A stretch of DNA of 64,000 nucleotides, taken from contig JAPXFQ010000189.1 in NCBI GenBank assembly GCA_028564705.1, positions 124,001 to 188,000 of the forward strand, in the 5' to 3' direction. Below are positions 41,101 to 53,100 of this stretch, one piece after another. The first letter of the stretch is position 1. Every line of letters starts with the position of its first letter. Origin of the DNA: Apricaphanius iberus. Its lineage: Eukaryota > Chordata > Actinopteri > Cyprinodontiformes > Aphaniidae. The translations under genes were made by a program, and so were the position numbers. The notes under the pieces are model-generated. The model did no database searches, was not told where the DNA came from, and saw nothing but the letters and a program-made list of their open reading frames with translations.

Positions 41101-44100
41101 TGGGTGCAGGTTGGTTGCTGCAATTTCGGGTGTGAAGGTGGGCCTCTGGCTGAGGTCTACCCACATCTCCCAATCCCGGACTGCATTCAATAGGCCAGAG
41201 TCTGGAAGAGTCTGATGGCTTGGTCCACTGTTTCTCCCCTTCCCACAAGTAGGTTGTACTCTGTGGGATGGTAGTCCGGGCATTTAGAGGCATGGCATTG
41301 GGGGTAACCCTCTTGTTCTAAAGTTTGGCAGCTAAGCACTTCAGCACTTGTTTGTGGCGCCAGGTGTATCTTTCCTGAGTCAGGCTGGTCTTGCAACCCA
41401 CCAGGATGTGTTTGAGGGTTGCTGGGGCTACACACAGGGGACAGGCTGGGTCCTCTCCATGGCAGACATGTAGATTGGTTGGGGCGGGCAGGACATCGTG
41501 TGTAGCTCTGATGATAAAGCTTAGCCTATTAGCCTCCATGCTCCACATCTTGCTCCATGTGATTTTTCTCCTCTCCACACCATGCCACTTCATCCAGCGG
41601 CCCTGCTTGGCTTGTGAGACAGCCTTGGCACACCTTGCTGCTTCCTCCTGGTGGCCCACCTCCTCCTCCACCATTCAGTTGGAGTAGCCTTTTGCAATGT
41701 GGGTTTTGCTGCTTCCAGACCAAGGCCCCCTCTGCCATATTGGACATGCCCCATTATATTACAGTGTCCAAGGGCTGCCTTTACCATTGCAACTGCTGCT
41801 GATGCCTTCCATTTCCTCCCCGTTGCTAGGGTTAGAGCAGCACCTCTGACAACTGGATCCCGGGATTCTGTGAGAGTCAATTCCAGCCTTGATTTGGCAC
41901 ATTTGCACTCCTCTACCAGGCTTGAGATTGGCAGAGAGAGGGCTCCATTACCAAACAGGCCAACGCTGGTAAGGCATCTCGGCAGTCCAAGCCACTTCCT
42001 CACTTGTGCATTCATTAATCTCTCCAGTCGATTGGAATGGGATAGCGTGACCTCATAGATAGAGACTGGTCACATGAGACTGGGCAGCAGCCCAATCTGA
42101 AAGCACCAAAGCTTCAGCTTTCCGGGGAGAGCAGTGTTGTTAACTTCTTGGGGCCGCTGACCTGGAACCTCTCACTGGTTAGCTTGCCTTTGACAATCGA
42201 TGTACTGCAGGATTTGCTGGGTATTCATTCGTGCCCATTTAATATTTCCCTGGAGTTTATCCAGCAGGCGTTTGTTACATGCATTTGTTGTTGTTATTGT
42301 CGTCATGTCGTCCATGTACACTCTGATTGGAGGAAGATGCAATCCATTCTTCAACCGCTCTGCTCCAACCACCCATCGGGATGCTCGAATAATGACCTCC
42401 ATTGCCATGGTAAACATCAGTGGAGAACTAGTACAAGTAACTACAACACATTTACTGGCATTACTGATAAAAGGGTGTATGAAGCAATAAAATACATATA
42501 TTGTAGGAGTAAATTTTCAACAATCCATCCTTTTAATTAAACACATTTGTTCAGTGATAGAAGAAAAATAACACGCATATATATTTCAGGGAAAGAAATT
42601 TTTTTCATAGCACTTATTGAAACTCCTAGCAAGTCTCTTGACACCCTTCAGGCATTATCCAGGCTTCATGATAAAAAAAAGACACACAAAAAAGAAGCAT
42701 GCCTGTTTCAGTAGTTCTCTTTGCTATATTTTACCATTATTGTGGAAAAATGTTTGCCTTATAATTCCATTCCCCGTGTAGCTGCTGTCTACAACTATAT
42801 AAAAGTGGATTTCTCCTTTTCTTTCTGCATGATGTCAAAGAGTAGATGATGGAAAGAACAGATCAACAGTCTGAGTACGGCTCTCCTGGCTGATTTTCCC
42901 TTTTGGGACCAATATACATGATTTAAAAGTTTACCTTGTTACTATCTTCATTACTTACATTTTTGTCTCTGTTTTTCTTGCCTAAGTTTAAGTGACGCAT
43001 TCTGCTCTCCACACATTTTCTTCTTTTCTTCTCTTCTTCGCCTTTTATTCATATTTCCATATTTGGATCTCTCTCCAGATGTAGTAAGCGCCGGTGTTTG
43101 GATATCTACCAGATATGGATGTAGTGTTATGCTGAAAAACATGAACTTTGTGCTTTTCTTTACATTCTTTGCATTCTCTCCAAAGACTTTCCTCATGATT
43201 CCCCATTGATTTGATGATAGTAAAAAAAGGGGCAGTAGTTAAATGAGCATCAATCTTCCTGTCCTCCAGGTGTCATTCAGCGTGGAGGCTCGGGCTCGAG
43301 GCTGTCCCAAACAAAAGAAGAAAACCTTCATCATCAAGCCTGTGGGCTTCAAGGACTCCCTCAACATCACCGTCACCTTTGAGTGTGACTGCAAGTGCCA
43401 GAGCAAAGCCCAATCAAACAGCCCTAAATGCAGCAACGGGAATGGTACCTACGAGTGCGGCATGTGTCTGTGCCACCCGGGCAGGTTGGGCCCGTACTGC
43501 GAGTGTGCAGAGGGCGAATATGACTCCATGGAGCAGGACCGCTGCAGCGGACCCGCAGGATCTGGAGGACCCATCTGCAGCGGCCGCGGGGACTGTGTGT
43601 GTGGACAGTGTGTGTGCCACAGCAGCGATTTTGGAAAGGTGTGGGGAAAGCTGTGTGAGTGTGATGACTTCAACTGCCTGCGATACAAAGGAGAACTATG
43701 CTCAGGTAAGCATGATACAAAGTAAAATCTGTTTTACTTTTGACTCTTAAATTAGACTTCGATTAATTATACAGAGTTTTTTTGTCATGAAGTGTCTTCT
43801 GACACAAGTGTCTAAAACTGAGAAAAATGAACCAAACCTTTTGGGGCATTTTACATTTCTTGGCAATCAGTTTAATAAATAATCTTAGTTGTACCTACAT
43901 AGATGACTTATTTGAACCTAATAAATCCAATTTAAAAACAGCTTTTTGCTTCAGGGTGTTTTTGATGAGGATTAATGGTTGGCCTTATGGTAAAAAAGCA
44001 AACAGCTTTAAGAAATTTGTCAATCACATTTATTGGACCACCTTGGACAGATGTAGAATAACCGATTATCATCATACTTAACTGTGGATGAGAGATTCCT

Positions 44101-47100
44101 TTTTACTTTTTACTTATTTATCCTTTGCCTGATGCCAAAACTAAGTGGACTGTTGCTGAAAAAATATATTTCCGTGTCATCTGACCAAAGCAGACAGTAT
44201 CAGAAAAAGTCCCTGTAGAGATTAGTCACCTCAACAGGTTTACACTTCTAATGATAGCAAGATAGAAAAGATATGTTCCTGGAATGCCCCTGCACCCACA
44301 AACCAGCAGTCATTTATCCGTCTGTTTTCTATTCCTGCTTGTTAGTGCAGGGTCAGGCAAGCTGGTGCCTTTTTCCAACCAAATAACCTGACAGTCCTGT
44401 TTGTAGACTGTTAGGGAACCCAAGCATGGTTGAGGAGAACATGCAAACTCTACGCAGAAAGATTCTGGGCCGATATTCAAACCCTGAACCATTCTTCTGC
44501 AAGGCAACAGAGCCACCCCCTTTGCAGTCCAAAAAATATGACTGTTATGTTAACTGGTCTCTCTAAATTTCATGTAGGTATAAGCATGTAGGTGCATGGT
44601 TGTTTGTCCTGTTTCTCTCTGTGTGTTGCCCTGTGATGGACTGTCGACCTGTCCAGGGTGTACCCTCCCTCCCAACCAATGAATGCTGTTGATAGCCCAA
44701 TGTAATCTTGAAGGTTATTATCACGTTTTGGAGCCACAAATACTGAATTTTTCCTGAAGTTATTTACCATTTACTTACATACTAACTGACAGTCAAAATC
44801 CTGAACCTCCTGAAAAAGCTGATCTGTTGCAAAAGGATATAACATTCACTCCCTTGGTTCTCAGTAATACACAAATTGCTTGATTTAGAAATGAAAAGGA
44901 AAGGGAAAAGACCAAAAGTCTTATTAAATGCAGCGCTAATTTAAAATTATTTAACATTAAAACCTTGTTATATAGCATATGTTTAAGTCGTTAAAGTGCA
45001 TAAAATGAGCCGCTGACCACTGCGAATTTTGCATGTGGTTGTGGTGAGGTTTCACATGTTTACAGCAGTTTTGTGGCTGTCCCTTTTACCGTGTCAAGTT
45101 GCCACCATCCACCCTCCTCATCTGGGAAGAATTACATGGAATAACAACTCTCTCCTTCTGCACAGGACATAGGCTCCACAAACAACAAATATGTGCCATT
45201 GTGTAGGCACCATGTGTGAGCACAGGCTCAGGTTGTATGTTTATCTTTGCTCAGTCTTGTGAAGCTTTTGCAGAACAAGTTCAAAAGCATTCCAGGGCAA
45301 AACAACGTTTACTTCCCTCAATGAAAGCTTTCTTCGGGCAGAGGTGACCAATTGTTACGATTTCTGTGAGTGAAAAGTATTAGTATGTAACCGAATAGAA
45401 AGCCATGATTTTACTTTGAGGATGCTAACAATTGAAATTTTCATTGTGAGATGTAGCTTTGTAAGGTAAAGAGCACAATCTTCCATCTTTTCTTCACTGC
45501 CTTTTACACAATAACTAGGGATGTGTCAGACAGGGGTTTTTATTCCCGTTATTGAACCAAATCCAAGTCACTTAGGATTAGGCATTTCGGTTTGTTCTCT
45601 TTCAGTCATATGAAGAGGTTTTAAAGCATGAATACCATGTTGGACTTCATCACATCATTTTAATTGGGCTGAAGTCCAGCCTTTGACAAGCCTACCTCAA
45701 AAACATAATTTCTTTTTTGTTAATCAGCCGTTCAGAGATTGGAATTACTGTCGTGCTTTGGGTTATTGTCCTGCTGCATAACCCAAGTGAGCTTCCGTTT
45801 ATGGTCACAAATTAAGGATTTTCAATTTTTAAATTTGCGCAAACACAGCAAGTTGTCCAGATCCTGAAGCTAAAAGGGGGGGGGGCACGAAGAAACATTT
45901 TTCCTATTGAAGTGATCAGAAGGCAGTAGAGAAAACAATAGCGGGCGGCGGTGTTTGGCAAACATCAGGCTCTTTGGAGCACTTACCAGCCGCGCCAGCC
46001 ACAGTCGTGCTCCAAAGCCTCAGTAACCTTTCAACAAGCTGTCAGCTTCCGCTCAGTAAGATGTATTGAGTACAGTGTCTGGGAATATTTTCTTAAAAAT
46101 TAATGTACTTACACTGAATACAATGAACCTTTCCACATATGGAAATATTTGGTTAACTTGACCACTGATCTGCAGTGCTTTGCATGCTACTTTTTGCTGT
46201 AGAAACAAGAACATTACGTGAAGCCTGCTGTGCTTTAGATATTGTTCTGGGTTTGTCTGTGATCTAATAGAGGAATTATCTTTGAGTTTTAGGCAAGGTT
46301 CATACATTTTCAAAAGGGTTAAGGATGATTGATGTTGATTTAAACAGAAATTCAAGAAATATGATGTACTTTTCTTCCTTTTTCTATGTACCAACATCCC
46401 TAGCAAAAAACAGTGACTAACACATATTACCATTGTCATCGAGGTGGTATGGCTCAATATTTGTCTCATCAGACCATAACACTTGTTTGGCATATGCATG
46501 AGGGCTGCTGGGAATTGATTTGAGCTTATTGGTTCCTGGAGCAGTGGCTTATTTCCATCATGGCAAGCCCTTTCAAACAGATTCCCTATAGACAGGGACT
46601 TTGGAGTTTGTTTGTTTTTTTCTCAAGCATTCTTACAGATTTTTCTTCCATCTGCATGTGATAACTTGGATCAGATGGTTGGAATTTGGGCATAACTGGG
46701 TGTTCAAGCAGAACACGGATCCCAAAACCAGGAAGGCTTACATTAAATCTCTTGAAAATTTGGGGATCAACCTTTTTTATTTTTTTATTTGGCATTAGTG
46801 GCCTTTATTTTCATCGTATATATTTTATTTTGTATGTATAATTTTGACTATTACAGAAATTCCAAAATAAATTGAAATTTGTGAACCAATTTTTTTCTGT
46901 TTGAAAACATTGAAGATGCATGTCATGCCATTATTCAAAGTCTAATTAAATCCAGATCCCATCTACAGATGAAGGAAAAGCATGAAAGTGGTACGGTTAC
47001 TTACATTTGACATTATTATGACTTTGTGGAAACTTTTTTTCTCAGTGCCAAAGATTTCTGCTCAAGATTAAAATCGGTTTAAAGATGTGATGGCAAGAGA

Positions 47101-50100
47101 GGAGAACAAAAGTTAAAGGCAAAGTTCTGGCACAAGCTACTGCCTTGTGCTTCATTACATCATTGTATCTCATATAATGCTCCAGCCTCCCTCCACACTT
47201 CGCTGCTCTCGCCCAGAAAGATTTTGCTTTATTCCTTAAAGTCTGTGGAGTAGCATGAAAATACCTTTCTGCTTACTCATGAGCCTATGTGGTGTAATGA
47301 GTCTAAAAATAAATCCATGTTTGGTCAAAGAAGAGCCATGTGTGTAAGAGGACTGGAAATGTTCACAGTCTGGGCCTTAGCAGAACATGCTGTGTCTTTG
47401 TCCTTCGATACCTCATTTAATGTGAGGGACGTTTGGCCTCTGCCACAGAACGGCAAAATTAAAAGACATCAGTGCTGTGGTCGAGTGGTAATGCCAGGAT
47501 AATATTTTATCCAGTCACGCTGTCCCAAGCAGCTTCCTGTCTTATTGTTTATCTAGGCATTGTTTTCTGCGGCCGTAGACCACGATGTTTTTTGCACCGT
47601 CACTCAGACTGGCACTTGCATGGGGAAATGGATATATTTGGAGCAACAACAAGGCAATGATCTGCTCAGTTTTACCCACTTATATAATGAATCATTCATC
47701 CAAAAATAAAAATATGCCTCCACCAGACGGTGAAACGACTTATCAAGTTCAGGAGTTTCAGAAACCCGCAACAAAACACTTCCTCTTTCCAGTCAGACCT
47801 TAAATAAGCACTAAAAACATTGGCAAAAAATAGTGACATGTTATTATAGCTTTTAATTGTTCATCCTTTGGTCAGTGAATATGTAAAGATATAAAACCAG
47901 AAAATAGTCATATAACATTAAAAACCATTTGAAAACAAAGTACTTTAACACGATAAATTTATAACCACTTACAGGATCACTTTTTTTGGAGGTTTGTCTA
48001 GTATCATCTATTTTTTTAATTAAGGTACATTCAGTCAATTTTAGGTTTTAGAGATATTTTTTTTGAATGCTTAAACCTTATTTAGGTAGGTGTAGGTTTC
48101 AAACTTGGCAATCTTCTCTATTTGAACAATTTATTTGAAGTAAAATATTTACATCAAATGCTTACAGCAATAAATTATTGAGAAATGGTATTTTTGTATC
48201 TGGGTGACCTTTTGGTCTACTTATTAAAGCAAATAAGAAGACTGGAGGTTTTGGCTGATTTGTGAAGGATATGAGCGATTAATATACATTTAAATGTTAT
48301 AAAGAATTTGTTTACAGTACCATAATCCAGGTTACATCAATTAAAATGTCCTTCTTCACACTATTAACTTATCACATTCATGTTCTTCATGTGTTCCATT
48401 CACTTTTTAATCGCCTGCTTTATTTTTGACTATAGCCTATGGCTGTACATCATGCTGGAAAATGGAGCTGTACTAGCAGTTGTAGAGTTTATCAGAAAAT
48501 TCTGTTTTATTTTCCTTTCAGGCCATGGAGTGTGTAACTGCGGTTTCTGCCAGTGTGCACCAGACTGGCAGGGCGAGAACTGTAACTGCTCCCGACGCAC
48601 GGACACATGCATGTCCAACCTAGGTCTGCTCTGCAGTGGCAGGGGACAGTGCATCTGTGGGGTCTGCGAGTGTACCCAGCCCGGGGCCTACGGGGCCACA
48701 TGTGACAAGTGCCCCACCTGCCCAGACGCCTGTACCATGAAGAAGTGAGCCTACAAATGTTCAAGTTTCCGCACGGATTTGCTGAATTCAAAACATTTTA
48801 GTCATTATTTTCATAATTTGTGATTAAATGACATTGGATATGTTGTCCTCACAGGGAGTGCGTGGAGTGTAAACATTTCAAGAGGGGCAGGTTGCATGAA
48901 GATAACACCTGTAGTCGAATCTGCAAGGATGAGATTGTACTTGTAGATGAAATAGGTAAGACTTAGCTGATCGAAGCACAAGTTGGTAAAAAACAAATAT
49001 TAACTCCTGGCAGTGCCTTCTTACTGCAATGTAGATTGTTTTAAATAATATGAGTAATAAGTATCTTTTAGATTGCTTATAGAAAGCCACGATGACATAT
49101 CTGAGGAAGAAATCTAAAATATTATCTTAAATATGATATGCAATCTTTTTGACTTAAGGTACTGATACACTCTAAAGACAGCTGCTATGTTGTTTTAAAA
49201 ACGCAGATTGCAATAGATATTTAGCTGTGCCTTTCTTTCCCTTCTTTAGTAGCCTGCTTTCCAGTTGTGTTTTTTCGACCATGTGTTCAATATTTGTGCA
49301 CACAATCATAAAATGGTGACAAAATGCCAGTTCTTGCTTTGATTAGATATTTCTTGGACTTTTTCCTCACAGTGCTCCACGATACAAATGCTGTAAACTG
49401 CTCATACAAAGACGAAAACGACTGCGTGGAACGCTTTCAGTACTACGAGGACGCCAGTGGCAAATCCATCCTGTTTGTGGTCAAAGAGCCCGGTAAGCAA
49501 CACACATATATCTTGGAGAAGAGAATAACAAGATGATCTCTTTTAAATTTTAGATGAAGCTTAAACCAAGTGTTTTTATACACTGTTAAAATCTGTTTTT
49601 CTGATTGCCCAACATGAAATCAGACTTAACTTTTCTTGTTTTATGTCGGTTAGGATCCCCTAAATTATTTCAATTTGCACATAGGTCAGATAACAAGACA
49701 TAACTACGAAACTCAACACAAGGAATCAATTTAAATGGCAAAAATTTAAATGACAGTAATAAACAACTAAATATGACAAGACCCTACTTATTATAACAAG
49801 GACTTGAGAAACTATTAAAACATAAATGAATACCAAAACCCAAATACTCAAGTATCATAACAAAGAGTGGTTCTGTGTTTCATATATGAAAGTGTTTTGG
49901 TATGAAAAGTGTGTATCAAACACAGAAAAGAGGAAAAAGTAAACATTAAAAAATGCAGTGTCTTAGTGAAACAAGTCCAATACAGACATGGGCTGAAAAG
50001 CCACTCAGAAACAGATAAAGCCAGTGATTCAAAAGCAACATTAAAAAGCAAGTTTGAAAATGCACACGGGACATAGGCAAGATAATAAAGAAGATGAGAT

Positions 50101-53100
50101 AAAAAATCGAAGGAACATCTCAAGACATCTTACTACATTGTATTTAATCTTCCTGGTAGTCAAGTCTTGAAAACAACAACTCTAGGTCTCATTATGTTTG
50201 GCTTTTAAAAAATAGAAACTGTAATCATAATTGATCAATAACAGAAAATGTTTAAATGAATTCATTTTAGAAAAACCTGATGTCTTTTTATACAGTGAAC
50301 TTAAATATCTGGTTTCAGTTGTAAATGTATTTATTTGTTAAAGTCATTACATGATGCCTCTGCCATGCCATGCGTACATACAGTACATTTTTTACATAAA
50401 ACAAAACCAGATTTTAATTACCTACTCTTTGATAGTTATTTCATGAATTTCAAACTTCAACTAAAATTAATAGAAGGCAAATATAAGTAGGATCAAACAA
50501 CGATAAGAATCAATGAAAACACAGGTGCAGAATCTCAAGATCAAGGACAAATACTTTTTAATCAAATATTATTAGCATCTTTACATAATTTTAGACATTT
50601 GAAGTCCTAAAACTTTCATGTTTAATCAGACATAATGTGTTTTTTTTGGCTCTATGATTAGGTTTAATCATCATTCTTCACCTCGCTTTTGAACAATGAA
50701 AACTGATTTAAATGTCAAATGTGTTGTTATTCTGCAGTAACAAAATCTAAACTGAGTATTTCACATCATAATGAGTATAGTATGTGCTATAACTTTAAAA
50801 GGTATTCCTGCTTGTGTTTAATTTTATTTAAAAATGTTTAATATAAATCAACATTTTGTAGCTAGAAAGGGATGGGAATTTTTATCTTTACAATCTTTGA
50901 AATCAGAATATGAAGCCAACATGTAGATCTAGTAAATATCAGATTAACCTAATGGCTTGTACATAGTAAAAATTTTTATTTAAAACATAATATAATGCAA
51001 TAACACAAAATGTAATGCCTCCAAAATACTATGAACATGAAATGTAAGAGCCTAAGCTATGTTTCTTTTTCTCATCTGGTTGAGGTTATGTGAATAATAG
51101 ATTGGAAGTAACTATATAAAACAAAATCAGCAGCATTATTCATATTTCTATAGTCCAACCAGATTTTCTCATCTTCTGTTTTTCTTCACCAAAGCTCAAG
51201 TTGCCCCTTTCATAATACCTGCTTGTTTGGCAGCTGAACAGAGAGAGCTTGATGTAAAACAGCTTTTAATGCTCATTACTGCCTGGAGAGAAAACCTATG
51301 CTTTGGACTATACCTTTAATGAATGTGTGTGTTTAATTTAGACAGGAGAGGGTAAAGAAGCACCCCTGGAATTTGCCTTGAACACAGGCGCACCCTGCTG
51401 TGTGAAAGAGGGCTGTAAACAGTGGTCTTGTTCCTCCAGGAAGCTGCTGACTTTACAGATCCTCAAGAGGGCATCAGGACGGTTAGAGAGTGAACTTTGA
51501 GGGCTAAAGAAAGGCAAACATTTAAATAAATTAACGCTTGAGTTATTGAATAACGCTGAATATATTGTATTGAAGTACTTATTTAGTTTCATGTGCATGA
51601 GGCGTAAGGATTGTGGTTAAAGGGATCGAAAGGGTCAGCTGAGGAGTCGGAAGCAGGAAAGTAAAAAAGAGGAGGAAGGGAAAAAGAAGAAAGAGGCTTT
51701 GAAGTTTGCTGTAAAAATTCAGTTTTGTTGTAGGTTGCTCGAAAAACTGCTATAAACATACAAGCTTCATTTGATCTGAAAGCACACTCTCACACACATT
51801 CGTGCAGTTTGATTTTCCATACTGATTTAATATAGTTCGAACCGTTCAAGAAAATAGGAAGCTAGCTAAAAAAGGGAAGATATTTCTTTAAAATATATCC
51901 ATAGGAAATAAATATAAATAGTTTCAAAATGACAAAGAACCAGATGACTTCTGTTCAAAGTTGTTGCTTAATATGAATAACTTGGAAGCTAAGTGTCATG
52001 TTCTCAGATCCTGAATATTTTAGTACTGATATATGAATAGAGTTGAAATGTAGTTATTAAATTACACAGTATAGGAAGACCCAGATTTAGGCAGAGTATA
52101 ATCAACAAAATTATTTCTATTTTTTAAAAGCAATAATAATATTTTACTTACTTTAAATTCAGAATGTTACATGCACTAAAATTTGAATCCTTTCAAACGA
52201 CTCGGAAAAGTCAGAATTATAATATTATCACTTTGTAAGACTAAGTTAACACATGGATATTTTCTTGGACCACCAAGAAGTCTGGTTCACCCTTGAGTAA
52301 AATTTCCAGATCCATGAAGCTGCCACATGTGTTACACCATGAGAAGCATCTTTAAATCTACGGGTATGTTTCTTCTCCAAAAACCCCTGCAGACCAGGTT
52401 ACAGTTTATGGTGTCTGGAAATCTATGAAACAAGACAACATCCATCCATTGTCCATGCCTGCTTCTCCTTGCAGGACTGGTTCTTATCTCCAGTGGTTGT
52501 TAGGCGTGATATACACCCTGAACAGGTCATAAGTCCATCACAAGGCATCACAGAGAAAAGCAACCATACACACACACACACCTAAGAACAATTTAGGATA
52601 TTAGTAAACCTAACAGGCTGCACGGTGGCGCAGTGGTTAGCGCTGTTGCCTTGCAGCAAGAAGGTCGTGGGTTCGTATCCCGGCCCAGGGTCTTTCTGCA
52701 TGGAGTTTGCATGTTCTCCCCGTGTATGCGTGGGTTCTCTCCGGGTACTCCGGCTTCCTCCCACAGTCCAAAAACATGCATGATAGGTGAATTGATCACT
52801 CTAAATTGTCCCTAGGAATGAATGTGAGTGTGAATGGTTGTCTGTCTCTCTGTGTTGGCCCTGCAACAGACTGGCGTCCTGTTCAGAGTGTACCCTGCCT
52901 AACGCCTGATAAATGCTGGGATAGGCTCCAGCTGCCCCGTGACCCTGAATTGGATAAGCGGTTAAGAAGATGGATGGATGGATGGATGGATGGAGTAAAC
53001 CTAACAATCAGTTTTTTGGAGTGTGGGAGGTAGCAAGAGAACCCAAAGAAAACCCAAAATGCACTAAGGACCTTCTTGTAACAAAGCAACAGCATTACCA

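Larger units (their letters stand above)
43706..48521 (+). other. itgb3: itgb3 intron 10
   Basis: 4.8-kb intron. Apart from the repeat pieces at 44310-44700 and 45520-46760, it is AT-rich and I see nothing functional. Confidence 0.85.

Noticed and set aside
52616..52700. Possible functional tRNA gene (A and B boxes present)
   Set aside because: No cloverleaf with a proper anticodon stem or acceptor stem; the boxes belong to a SINE with body, tail and target duplication.
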